From CAYQXJ01 sp964421565 (GTDB lineage: Bacteria; Planctomycetota; Brocadiia; SM23-32): a stretch of 64,000 nt of DNA. How positions within the stretch are numbered: position 1 is the first letter of the stretch; the number at the start of each line of letters is the position of its first letter. The stretch spans positions 62,001 through 126,000 of the forward strand of contig CAYQXJ010000002.1 in the NCBI GenBank assembly GCA_964421565.1. Direction: 5' to 3'. Under the pieces are notes generated by a model, which did no database searches, had not been told where the DNA came from, and worked only from the letters and a program-made list of their open reading frames with translations. Position numbers and translations under genes: made by a program. Shown piece by piece: positions 52,658-62,175 of this stretch.

Positions 52658-54073
52658 TCAGGTTTCTATGCCCCCGTGCTCCGCGATCCACGCGGCGCGG
52701 AGTTCGCCGGCGGTGAAGAAGGAGCCCGTCAGGCACACGACTTCGTCTTCTGCCGCCTCGGCGAGTGCAGACTCAACCGCCTGTACGGTATCGGGAATCG
52801 CGTGCACGCCCCCCTCTACGGCATCGGCTAGCCCTGTTCGCTGCGCGGCCTGCAGCACGGCTTCCACAGGGAGCGCCCGCGGCATGTGCGCCTGGGTCGC
52901 TGTGAAGGCGACGCACCGACCACGCAGCGCGGACAACATCCCCTCGATGTTCTTGTCGGCCGAACAGCCAAAGACTACCCGCAACCGCCGTCCTGGGAAG
53001 TGCGTCTCCAGAGCGTCGAGCAAGGCCCGGATGGATTCCACTGTATGTGCCACGTCGAGCACGACGGCCGGACCTCTCCGGAGCACTTCGATGCGTGCCG
53101 GCAGGGAGAAGTCGGCTAGCGCGTTCGCCACCGTCTGCGGTGTCAACGCGAGCTCCTCGGCTTCGCAGCACACCTCGACGCAGCCGATTGCCGCTGCCAG
53201 ATTGCTCACCTGGTGGCTGCCGAGCATCGGCGTCACCAACTCTCTGTAGTGGGCTACTGGTGTTCTCAGTGAAAATCGCCAGCCGACCGGTGAGTCAGGG
53301 GTCCGCAAGTGAGCACACAAGGGCCGGCATGCGGTGACCACTATCTCGCGTCCGACCTCACGTCGAGGGGAGCCGCGCTCGTCCGCAATGCGCCGTAGCG
53401 TCGTAAGTGCTTCTTTGTAATGCTGTTTGCCGATGACCACGGGCACTCCGTGCTTCATGATCCCTGCCTTCTCTGTTGCTATTGCCTCGACCGTGTCGCC
53501 CAGCTTGTCCATATGGTCAAAGCCGATGGTCGTGACGGCGCAACAGGTTGGCTGAACGACGTTTGTGCTGTCGAGCCGGCCTCCCAGCCCGACCTCCACA
53601 ACGGCCCAGTCCACTTGCTGTTGGCGGAACTCGTCGAAGGCCAGGGCGGTCAGCATCTCGAAGTAGGTCGGCGCGCGGTCGGCGCTTTGTTCTTTGCCGC
53701 GTCGGGTTTCGACGTAGCGCTCCATGGTTCGCACGCCGCGCAGGAAAGCTTCTTCAGAGATCATATCGCCGTCGATGCGGATACGTTCGCGCGGCGTCAC
53801 AAGGTGGGGCGAGGTCAGAAGTCCCGTGCGACGACCGGCCTGGCACAGCAAGTGGGCGGCCGCCCCCGCTGTGCTGCCCTTTCCCTTGGTGCCCGCCACG
53901 TGCAGCACGCGGTAGTCCAGGTGGGGATTGCCGATAGACTCCAGCAGGCGTTCTACTCGTGTTAGATTCAGGTAACGGGTGTTATACTGCCACTGCCGCG
54001 TCTTCTCGTAGTTGATGCCTTGCTCCAGGAAGCGCACGGCCTCTGCGTAGGAGTTGAGTCGAGATTCGGCCAC
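52658..54073 (-). CDS. folC: Bifunctional folylpolyglutamate synthase/dihydrofolate synthase
   Basis: The 471-residue protein has the FolC P-loop VLHVAGTKGKGSTAGAAAHL near residue 57, LTSPHLVTPRERIRIDG, the metal-site region VVEVGLGGRLDSTNVVQPTC, IGFDHMDKLGDTVEAIATEK, and in the C-terminal domain VLDVAHTVESIRALLDAL. It adds glutamate to dihydropteroate and to folates. The family range is about 420-470 residues, so this is at the long end. Its stop is 8 bases from the convergent membrane-protein gene. Confidence 0.93.
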   Translation of the reverse strand: MAESRLNSYAEAVRFLEQGINYEKTRQWQYNTRYLNLTRVERLLESIGNPHLDYRVLHVAGTKGKGSTAGAAAHLLCQAGRRTGLLTSPHLVTPRERIRIDGDMISEEAFLRGVRTMERYVETRRGKEQSADRAPTYFEMLTALAFDEFRQQQVDWAVVEVGLGGRLDSTNVVQPTCCAVTTIGFDHMDKLGDTVEAIATEKAGIMKHGVPVVIGKQHYKEALTTLRRIADERGSPRREVGREIVVTACRPLCAHLRTPDSPVGWRFSLRTPVAHYRELVTPMLGSHQVSNLAAAIGCVEVCCEAEELALTPQTVANALADFSLPARIEVLRRGPAVVLDVAHTVESIRALLDALETHFPGRRLRVVFGCSADKNIEGMLSALRGRCVAFTATQAHMPRALPVEAVLQAAQRTGLADAVEGGVHAIPDTVQAVESALAEAAEDEVVCLTGSFFTAGELRAAWIAEHGGIET

Positions 54074-54088
54074 CGAATCCTCCGAGCT

Positions 54089-54118
54089 TTTGACACCCCC
54101 GGCGGCAGAACATACACT
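54089..54118 (+). promoter_or_regulatory. Candidate sigma-70 promoter for the class II aldolase-like gene
   Basis: A perfect TTGACA (54089..54094), an 18-base spacer and TACACT (54113..54118). A start near 54125 would give a leader of about 90 bases. A second TATACT box lies at 54158..54163 without a matching -35. Confidence 0.48.
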
Positions 54119-54214
54119 GGCTCGCCAGGAAGGCAGGCGGTCGGCTTCTCACGAGCCTATACTGTCGAATATCCGAGGCGGGAAGTCAAGCTGAGAAACT
54201 GCTGCGAGGATCCC

Positions 54215-55267
54215 ATGCCCATCGTGACGGACGCTGGCAAGACACGTGCTATGCTTGATGAATTGCGGGAGAGGCAGGTGGCCATGCCGTGTTTCTGCAC
54301 GGAGAACGCCTGGACCACGGAGGCGATACTTGAGGCGTGCCGCGCGGCTGCCGAGCGGCACGGACTGGTGGACCTTCCGGTCTCCATATCCTTCTGCAAC
54401 ACGTACCACGGACGACAGCATACGCAGAACTACAGGTTCTGTGGTCGCCACGAGTTCGGGTTGACCAGCCTGCTGGCCGACCTGCGAGCCCTGCTCTCGC
54501 CCGAGGGGCCCTACGCCAAAATCCGGGTCTTCCCCATGCTCGACCACGGGCAGCCGGAGGGCGATGAAGAGCTTCTCGAGGAACGGCTCGACATCTTCTC
54601 CATGGTCATGTTCGATGCCAGCAGTTTCTCTTTCGAAGACAACATCCGGCGCACGGCAGACTACGTGGAGCGCCACGGACAGGAGGTAGTCATCGAGGGG
54701 GCAGTGGCTGAACTCAAGGAGGCGTGGGAGCAAGGCGAAGCCTTCGCCATGACCACGGCCGAACAGGCCGCCCGATTCATCCAGGAGACAGGGGTCGACC
54801 TGATTGTGCCCAACGTCGGCACCGAGCATCGCGCCGCCGAGGCCGGCGTGGCCCGCTATCACGGCCAGCAGGCACGTGCCATCAGGGAGCAGGTTGGCCA
54901 TAATATGGTACTGCACGGCACAAGCTGTATGGGCGAGGCGGACCTCAGTCACGTGCCCCTCGAGGGCTTCGTGAAGGTCAACGTCTGGACTATCATCGAG
55001 ACCACGGGCGCGGAGGCAACTGTGGACTATGTGCTCGAAGAGGTGGGCAATCTGCTCGGCCGGGACCGGGTGGAGGAGTTGGTGCGCGAAGACCTGCTCG
55101 GCGCCCGTTACCTCACGCCCCGGTATGTGGACGAGCGCTTTGGCGGCGAGATCGCGCCGAAGCTCGGCAGTTTCCCACTCTGTAACCTGCAGCGAGCGTG
55201 GGTTAGCCGTGTCGCCGCCGTGCTGGAGCACTACTTCGACATGTTTGGCTATGACCGGCTTGCGTGA
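54215..55267 (+). CDS. Class II fructose-bisphosphate/ketose-bisphosphate aldolase-like protein
   Basis: The 350-residue protein has the class II aldolase pattern: MPCFCTENAWTTEAILEACR at the start, then RVFPMLDHGQPEGD with the catalytic Asp and the zinc His, FSMVMFDASSFSFEDNI, LIVPNVGTEHR and MVLHGTSCMGEADLSHVPLE. These enzymes cleave ketose bisphosphates with a zinc ion. The long spacing and the non-standard 'TEHR' motif suggest a divergent branch, so the true substrate may be a sugar other than fructose bisphosphate. GCGAGGA precedes the ATG at 54215; the in-frame extension to 54020 overlaps folC. Confidence 0.8.
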   Translation: MPIVTDAGKTRAMLDELRERQVAMPCFCTENAWTTEAILEACRAAAERHGLVDLPVSISFCNTYHGRQHTQNYRFCGRHEFGLTSLLADLRALLSPEGPYAKIRVFPMLDHGQPEGDEELLEERLDIFSMVMFDASSFSFEDNIRRTADYVERHGQEVVIEGAVAELKEAWEQGEAFAMTTAEQAARFIQETGVDLIVPNVGTEHRAAEAGVARYHGQQARAIREQVGHNMVLHGTSCMGEADLSHVPLEGFVKVNVWTIIETTGAEATVDYVLEEVGNLLGRDRVEELVREDLLGARYLTPRYVDERFGGEIAPKLGSFPLCNLQRAWVSRVAAVLEHYFDMFGYDRLA

Positions 55268-55270
55268 GCC

Positions 55271-56095
55271 TCAGGCCGCCTTCTGAGCCCGTCCGCTGGA
55301 GCTGGCTTGCTTCCTGCGCTTGCGCTTCGAACTGTCCGGGGAACCGGCGAAGAGTTCGTACGCGCGTACGACGACGCCGACCAATACAGCCGAAGTCATG
55401 CCGTAGATCATCATCACGAACGCCACGGCCGAGTAGTGGACTACCAGGTTGCGCAGCGCCAGAGCCCAGCCTATCCGGCGCCCTCCGAAGACTGTTCTGC
55501 CGATAGAGATGGAGCACAGCAATGCCAACACTACGGCCACCAGGGCAGCGCCGAGAGCCGCTTCGCGGGCGCGTTCCATCGAGACGGCTGCCCCCAGGGC
55601 AAGGCTGAAACTGAGCGCCAGCAGCACGTAGAGCCGCGGGTTGCCCCAGTCAGCGCGTGCACCGCGCTCGACCACTGCAGAGAGCAGGCGCCAGGTGCCG
55701 ACCAGGAAGCCCTGCACCCCGCCGGTGTCTAAGGAGGAGAGTTCCGGCGGGGCGTAGTTGAGCCGAAGCGGGCGGCCGAACATGCTGTTGAGGATAGCGA
55801 ACGCCACCGCGCAGCCGAACAGAGGGGCCAGGGGGGCAAGGACCTTCGCGACGCTTGCAACTCCGTTGGCTTCGAAACTGACATCGGCTTCTTCTGTCGA
55901 GTACATGTTTGCCCGAGTCAGAGTGGCGCCGCACAGGAGGGCCACCGCGGCCATGGAGAACTTGCGAATGAACATGCCCGGTGTAACCAACAATCGCACC
56001 GGTTTGTGCACAGTTGCGCCGGCCACCCCGTGGTGAACCATGGCCCCGATCAACAGGCACAGCACCAGCCAGACAAAAAGGGCTGCATACTCCAT
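55271..56095 (-). CDS. Polytopic membrane protein of unknown function
   Basis: The 274-residue protein has about six membrane helices (for example YAALFVWLVLCLLIGAMVHH and LYVLLALSFSLALGAAVSME) and a very basic, serine-rich C-terminal tail (SSKRKRRKQASSSGRAQK). No family is recognised. The start is the ATG at 56095, 8 bases after GGAGG; two upstream in-frame ATGs are spaced less well. Its stop is 3 bases from the convergent aldolase-like gene. Confidence 0.65.
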   Translation of the reverse strand: MEYAALFVWLVLCLLIGAMVHHGVAGATVHKPVRLLVTPGMFIRKFSMAAVALLCGATLTRANMYSTEEADVSFEANGVASVAKVLAPLAPLFGCAVAFAILNSMFGRPLRLNYAPPELSSLDTGGVQGFLVGTWRLLSAVVERGARADWGNPRLYVLLALSFSLALGAAVSMERAREAALGAALVAVVLALLCSISIGRTVFGGRRIGWALALRNLVVHYSAVAFVMMIYGMTSAVLVGVVVRAYELFAGSPDSSKRKRRKQASSSGRAQKAA

Positions 56096-56396
56096 GTTCA
56101 TATCCTCCGTCTGCGCACAGGCGCGCTTCAGCGCCACGATAGTCGCACATCGGGGAGGGCGATAGCAAGGCGCCTGGGCAGCGGGCTCACGACTTCGCTC
56201 AGCCGATCCGGCGTACTGCGCGGCCTGTGGGTGCGAGTGCGCCTGTCATAGTTTGACAGGTCTGCGGACCTTCACTATAGTGGACCTGACCTACCGCACC
56301 AGCTTCCCTGGCGGGACCGGTTCGTGCGGGCTGCGCCCAGATGGCTTGCTGACCAGGGACCTTCGCTGCGTGCGCCGTGCTCAAAAGAGGCAGGCG
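56096..56396. other. 301-base divergent intergenic region upstream of panD
   Basis: It holds the panD promoter at 56253..56281 and the ribosome site of the minus-strand membrane-protein gene near 56107. The transcript leader from about 56288 to 56396 shows no recognisable riboswitch or terminator. I see no other gene or repeat in it. Confidence 0.5.
56253..56281 (+). promoter_or_regulatory. Strong candidate sigma-70 promoter for panD-yggS
   Basis: A perfect TTGACA (56253..56258), a 17-base spacer and TATAGT (56276..56281, five of six). This is the best promoter match in the window. Transcription would start near 56288, with a leader of about 109 bases. Confidence 0.65.
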
Positions 56397-56738
56397 ATGC
56401 GCTGGCTGCTGCGATCCAAAATCCACAACGCCACTGTCACTAAGGCCCACGTTGACTATGTGGGCAGCATCACCATCGACGCTGCGCTGGTGGAGAAGGC
56501 GGGCCTGATGCCTGGCGAGAGGGTGCTGGTGGCGGACACGAACAACGGGGCGCGCGTGGAAACATACGTGATTGTCGGCGAGCGCGATTCCGGGCAGCTC
56601 TGCATGAATGGTGCCGCGGCGCGGCTTATTCACCGGGGGGACCAGGTCATTGTCATGGGCTTTGAGCTCGGCGACGAACCTGTCGACGCGAAGAAGATAC
56701 TCGTCGACGAGAACAACCGCTTCGTGCGGTATCTGTAG
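56397..56738 (+). CDS. panD: Aspartate 1-decarboxylase
   Basis: The 113-residue proenzyme has SKIHNATVTKAHVDYVGSIT, with the self-cleavage site between Gly23 and Ser24 that yields the pyruvoyl group. NNGARVETYVI and NGAAARLIHRGDQVIVM are further family blocks. It makes beta-alanine for pantothenate and coenzyme A. The ATG at 56397 follows AGAGG. yggS starts 3 bases after its stop. panB and panC are not in the window. Confidence 0.95.
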   Translation: MRWLLRSKIHNATVTKAHVDYVGSITIDAALVEKAGLMPGERVLVADTNNGARVETYVIVGERDSGQLCMNGAAARLIHRGDQVIVMGFELGDEPVDAKKILVDENNRFVRYL

Positions 56739-56741
56739 GAT

Positions 56742-57410
56742 ATGCAAGTTAGTGATCCGGCAGAGAACTACCGAAGGATTCGCAACGAGTTGCCGGAGTG
56801 TGTCGCCCTTGTGGTGGCCGTCAAGGGGCGCCGCACGGACGAGGTGCGTGACGTGGTGCAGGCGGGAGCACGACTGATCGGCCAGAACTACGTGCAGGAG
56901 GCAGAAGCCCTCTATGAGGGCCTCGGTGAGCTTTCTGGCCGCGTACAGTGGCACCTGATAGGACACCTGCAACGCAACAAGGTGAACTCCGCGCTGCCAC
57001 TATTCAACGTCATCCAGAGCATCGATTCCCTGCGCCTTGCCCGCGCTGTCGAGAAGCGAGCCGACCGGCCGGTGCGTTGTCTGATCGAGGTTAACATCGC
57101 CGGCGAGGAAAGCAAGTTTGGCGTTCGTCCTGACGAAACCGAAGCTTTTCTGCGCCGGCTTGGGCAGATGCGCACGTTGCGGGTGGAGGGCCTGATGACC
57201 ATGGAACCGTTCTGCCCCGAGCCGGAGGACGCGCGCCCTTATCTGCGTCGCATGCGCGAGTTGTTTCAGGAGATGCAGGCTGCCGAAATCGCGGGTGTTT
57301 CGCTGGAAACCTTGTCCATGGGGATGACCAACTCATGGCGCATCGCGGTGGAGGAGGGTTCCACGATGGTGCGGATCGGCACGGCCATCTTCGGCCCGCG
57401 GCCCGGCTAA
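56742..57410 (+). CDS. YggS/PLPBP-family pyridoxal phosphate homeostasis protein
   Basis: The 222-residue protein is a single-domain alanine-racemase-like barrel. The PLP lysine lies in ALVVAVKGRR near residue 28, followed by LIGQNYVQEAEAL (family 'GENyvqE'), WHLIGHLQRNKVN, LIEVNIAGEESKFGV and the C-terminal LSMGMTNSWRIAVEEGSTMV with RIGTAIFG. It controls PLP supply and has no known catalysis. It is the second gene of the panD transcript. The last 4 bases overlap the opposing exonuclease gene. Confidence 0.9.
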   Translation: MQVSDPAENYRRIRNELPECVALVVAVKGRRTDEVRDVVQAGARLIGQNYVQEAEALYEGLGELSGRVQWHLIGHLQRNKVNSALPLFNVIQSIDSLRLARAVEKRADRPVRCLIEVNIAGEESKFGVRPDETEAFLRRLGQMRTLRVEGLMTMEPFCPEPEDARPYLRRMRELFQEMQAAEIAGVSLETLSMGMTNSWRIAVEEGSTMVRIGTAIFGPRPG

Positions 57411-58252
57411 CCAAGGCAGACCAGCAGTATGCGGGCCATCGCGAGCAGGTCCAAAGCGTTGTGCTGGAGTATGGGGCCGAGGTGACGGGCGTCTCCGGTT
57501 CCGACGAACTCGTGGTACACGGCCGGTATCCGTTGGCCAGGTATGTCACCGATGCGCGGATGGCCGGTGAGGGCCTGTTCTATGGTCTGCAGGCGGCAGT
57601 CGGGCAGGGCGTCATGCCACCGACGGCGACTCTCGTAGAGCAAATCCAGATGCGGCGGCGCCGGTAGTTCTATCCCCCACATGCTGGCCCTGCAACTCAG
57701 CAGAGGAAAGTCGAAGGCGCGGCCATTGTAACTAACAAGGCACGCAGAACTGTGCAGCCTGTCTGCGAATGCCGAAATCAGCGCGGGCTCGCGGGAGTAG
57801 TCCTCAGCCAGCAGTTGCTCGACTATGGCCCGACCTTGATCGATGCGCATACAGCCGACAAGGAATACCCCGGCATTGCCGAGCCCCAGGGTTTCTATGT
57901 CGAAGAACAGGAGCCTGTCGGCATCGACCGTTGTCAGAGGAGCGAAGTCGGGATGCAGCGGGCGTCCGGTCTGTGCTCTGTTGCGCCGAGCGAGGGCCCG
58001 TTCGATCTCTGCGGCCAACCGGTCAGCCTCGGGCAGAGCAGAGTGCGTCCAACACAGGCGCCAGACTGCGTCCTCGCGATCGGCCTCAATGCCCTCGGCC
58101 GCCTCAAGGACGGCCTGCAAATTGGCGCTGTCTGCCGCGTGGACTTCGAACAGCGTGTGGCCGCCCTGCCAGCTCGGTTGAGCTGAGAACGGGGCTCTTC
58201 GCCGACGCATCCAGCGGCTCAGACGGTCCTTCCAGTCTTGCGCTCCTCGCAT
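57407..58252 (-). CDS. RNase H-like DEDD exonuclease domain protein (YprB-like)
   Basis: The 281-residue protein has a basic N terminus of about 100 residues and then an RNase H-like fold: LLFFDIETLGLG (the DxE pair), LVSYNGRAFDFPLLSCRASM and LQHNALDLLAMA, the acidic residues of a DEDD-type exonuclease. PPHLDLLYESRRRWHDAL and LQTIEQALTG are typical of the YprB group. It likely cuts single-stranded nucleic acid; the exact role is unknown. A TATAGT -10-like box lies at 58298..58293 without a clear -35. Confidence 0.82.
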   Translation of the reverse strand: MRGAQDWKDRLSRWMRRRRAPFSAQPSWQGGHTLFEVHAADSANLQAVLEAAEGIEADREDAVWRLCWTHSALPEADRLAAEIERALARRNRAQTGRPLHPDFAPLTTVDADRLLFFDIETLGLGNAGVFLVGCMRIDQGRAIVEQLLAEDYSREPALISAFADRLHSSACLVSYNGRAFDFPLLSCRASMWGIELPAPPHLDLLYESRRRWHDALPDCRLQTIEQALTGHPRIGDIPGQRIPAVYHEFVGTGDARHLGPILQHNALDLLAMARILLVCLG

Positions 58253-58346
58253 CTTCTCTGCTCAATCTGGCCAAAACGTTCGCATGGGCGCAACTATAGC
58301 GAATTGAACGCCTCGCCGAGAAGCCCGGCTTCCTTCACGTGGTGCT

Positions 58347-58375
58347 TTGACGATGTGCAGTGCCGACCCTACCAT
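58347..58375 (+). promoter_or_regulatory. Candidate sigma-70 promoter for the UroD-like gene
   Basis: TTGACG (58347..58352), a 17-base spacer and TACCAT (58370..58375). A start near 58382 gives a leader of about 86 bases. Confidence 0.45.
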
Positions 58376-58467
58376 GCTCAAGGCCACCCTCCGCGAAGGG
58401 GCCTGTACCGCATCCGCGGTATGCGATCCGAGTATGACCAAGGACTGAACGGGGAGCACTCGCAACG

Positions 58468-59544
58468 ATGGAACCGAGAGAGCGCATTCTAAGCGCGCTT
58501 GCGCATGTCGAACCCGACCGTGTGCCACTGGAGTTTCAGGCGCATGACCCGGCCCTGCGACGCGCAATAAGCGAAGCTGACGTGCCCACACAGGTGCGGG
58601 AACGCTTCCTGCGCGGTGATGTGGATATCCTGCGTTGCCAAGAACGGCGTAACGATCCAGCCTTCCGCTCCTGGCACGTGGACACGCCATCGGAGGCGAT
58701 CATCGACGACTGGGGCCGCGCTTCGCTTCGTCACGCCGACTCTGGAGAGAGCCTGCTCACCCGGCGTTTGTTCTACCCACTGGCGAAAGTGCACACTCCC
58801 GAGGGGCTCGCGGCGTACCCCTGGCCGGACATGACCGCGCACTGGCGCTGGCGTGGATTGGCAGATGCAGTGCGCGCCAGCCACGCCTGCGGCCGCGCCA
58901 CGATCGGCCAGATGTCGCAGACCCTGGTGGAGCTGTGCTACGAGTTGCGCTCCATGGAGCAGTTGTTCGTCGATTTCCGCGAGAATCCCGCCATTGTGGA
59001 GCGACTGTTCGACATCATCACGGACATCCGTTGTGTGCAAGCCCGCCGGCTGGCGGAGGCTGGAGTGGACATACTGCGCATCGGGGATGATCTTGCCACT
59101 CAGCAGGCTTTGCTGATCAGCCCAGCGATGTACCGCCAGTGGGTTAAGCCGCGGCATCGGGCGGTGATCGACGCCGCCCGGGCTGTTAGCCCTCGGGTAC
59201 ACTTTCTCTACCATAGTGACGGCAATATCGAGGAACTCATCCCCGACTTGATCGATATCGGTGTGACGGCTGTCAACCCCGTCCAGCCGGAATGCATCGA
59301 GCCGGCGATGGTGAAGCGGAGGTGGGGCGACAGAGTCACCATCTGGGGCGCCAGCAGCACACAGCAGACTCTGGCGTTTGGGCAGAGGGAGGACGTGGTG
59401 ACCGAGGTGGAGCAAAGGATGCGGACAATTGCGCCTGGAGGCGGCTACGTCGTCAACTTCGTGAACGTTGTCTGGTCACCTCGATCGCGGCGCAACCTGC
59501 TGGACTACTTGACAGCCGTTCAGGAGATAGGCGTATACTGCTGA
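58468..59544 (+). CDS. Uroporphyrinogen decarboxylase (URO-D) superfamily protein, methyltransferase-like
   Basis: The 358-residue TIM-barrel protein has an N terminus typical of the wider URO-D superfamily (PRERILSALAHVEPDRVPLE) and FLYHSDGNIEELIPDLIDIG with VTAVNPVQPECIEP, a block seen in MtaA/CmuA-like corrinoid methyltransferase relatives. The PRFD-type N-terminal motif of true heme-pathway HemE is absent, so porphyrin decarboxylation is unlikely. It stands alone, with no corrinoid protein or heme gene nearby. Such copies are common in uncultivated PVC-type genomes; the substrate is unknown. Confidence 0.78.
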   Translation: MEPRERILSALAHVEPDRVPLEFQAHDPALRRAISEADVPTQVRERFLRGDVDILRCQERRNDPAFRSWHVDTPSEAIIDDWGRASLRHADSGESLLTRRLFYPLAKVHTPEGLAAYPWPDMTAHWRWRGLADAVRASHACGRATIGQMSQTLVELCYELRSMEQLFVDFRENPAIVERLFDIITDIRCVQARRLAEAGVDILRIGDDLATQQALLISPAMYRQWVKPRHRAVIDAARAVSPRVHFLYHSDGNIEELIPDLIDIGVTAVNPVQPECIEPAMVKRRWGDRVTIWGASSTQQTLAFGQREDVVTEVEQRMRTIAPGGGYVVNFVNVVWSPRSRRNLLDYLTAVQEIGVYC

Positions 59545-59566
59545 CGCTGCATAGTCTGCCTTCTCC

Positions 59567-60274
59567 TCAGTAGTCGGCCAGGGTGAGCAAACGGCCGCAA
59601 CTGTGGCAGTAGACCATCTTGTCATCGCGCATAAGCAGATTCTCCGTCTGCTTGGTGATGCGGGTGTGGCAACCCAGGCAGGTGCGGTTGCACACCTTGG
59701 CTAGGGGGTCGCTGCGGCGGCCGGCTGCCAGGCGGTCGTAAACGGCCAGAATCTCCGGGTCAATTTGGCGGCGCAGCGTTTCGATCTTATGTTTGAGCAT
59801 CTCGATGCGGTCGAGCAGCTCCACGCGCTTCTGGCGGACTTCACCCTCTACCCTTTCCAGGTCCGCCTTCGCCTGTTGCGTCTCCTGCTCCAGGCGCTCC
59901 TCACGTTCGGCCAGTTCATCTATGGTGCTAAGCAGTTCCAGCGCGCCGTCCTCCCAGCGTTCGATGTCCGCCTCGTGGGCACCGATCATGTGACGGACGG
60001 CCTTGTATTCCTTCTCGTTGCGGATTGAGTTCTGCTGCACCTTGAGCTTCTGGATTTCGGCTTCGGCTTCTTCGATCTTCAGTTGCAGCGCGTCGGCGTC
60101 CTTGGCGGCTTCAATTCGCTGCTGATGTGCCTGCTCACGTTGCCTGTGTTTCTCCTTCAACTCGCGGCTGGCGTTACGCACGTCGACATCCAGCATCTCA
60201 GTGTCGCGTTCCAGTTGGGTGCGCTTCTGCGTCATCTCCTGCACTTCCAGCAGTTGCTCCAGCGTTTCCCTCAT
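59567..60274 (-). CDS. Coiled-coil zinc-ribbon protein (DUF164/CT398-like)
   Basis: The 235-residue protein is a long antiparallel coiled coil (residues about 5-175) ending in a zinc ribbon with CNRTCLGC and, 28 residues later, CHSCGRLL. This is the build of the C4-type zinc-ribbon DUF164 family, including chlamydial CT398, which binds sigma-54 and type III secretion parts. It lies downstream of rpoD on the same strand, but a terminator at 60326..60354 separates them. The role here is unknown. Confidence 0.85.
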   Translation of the reverse strand: MRETLEQLLEVQEMTQKRTQLERDTEMLDVDVRNASRELKEKHRQREQAHQQRIEAAKDADALQLKIEEAEAEIQKLKVQQNSIRNEKEYKAVRHMIGAHEADIERWEDGALELLSTIDELAEREERLEQETQQAKADLERVEGEVRQKRVELLDRIEMLKHKIETLRRQIDPEILAVYDRLAAGRRSDPLAKVCNRTCLGCHTRITKQTENLLMRDDKMVYCHSCGRLLTLADY

Positions 60275-60325
60275 CAGGGCAATTCCCGTGTGGTTGGCGG
60301 TTGAGCCGGCGGCGAGGCGGCAAAG

Positions 60326-60354
60326 AAAAAAGCCCGTGCTCTCCCGAGCCGGGC
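60326..60354 (-). terminator. Rho-independent terminator between rpoD and the zinc-ribbon gene
   Basis: On the minus strand GCCCG (with an inner CTC) pairs with GAG and CGGGC, followed directly by six Ts (60331..60326). It would end transcripts from the dnaG-rpoD unit before the zinc-ribbon gene. Confidence 0.72.
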
Positions 60355-60363
60355 CTTATCGGC

Positions 60364-60416
60364 GGTGCGAGCGGGCCGCACCCCCGCGGGGCAGACGCGC
60401 GAACGGTATCCGCGTC
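60364..60416 (-). other. Tandem hairpins downstream of rpoD, possible small structured RNA
   Basis: Two perfect hairpins precede the terminator on the minus strand: GACGCG/CGCGTC at 60394..60416 and GGTGCG/CGCACC at 60364..60382 with a 7-base loop. They fill most of the gap between the rpoD stop and the terminator. This may be only an rpoD 3' UTR; no known RNA family is recognised. Confidence 0.35.
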
Positions 60417-60478
60417 GCTCAACCGGGGCACAAACCCACATAGGCAACCTGCTTTCTGCGGCGAAGTAGAGCGCCAGT

Positions 60479-62155
<1,677 letters not shown>

Positions 62156-62175
62156 CGGCTAACGGCTCTCCTGGG

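Noticed and set aside
58468..59544. HemE, uroporphyrinogen decarboxylase of heme synthesis
   Set aside because: The N-terminal PRFD-type substrate motif of HemE is missing, and the DGN/NPVQ block is that of the wider methyltransferase-like group.
60275..60478. RNase P RNA, which lies beside DUF164-type zinc-ribbon genes in some bacteria
   Set aside because: The gap is only about 204 bases and lacks the conserved P4 and CR motifs; only hairpins and a terminator are seen.
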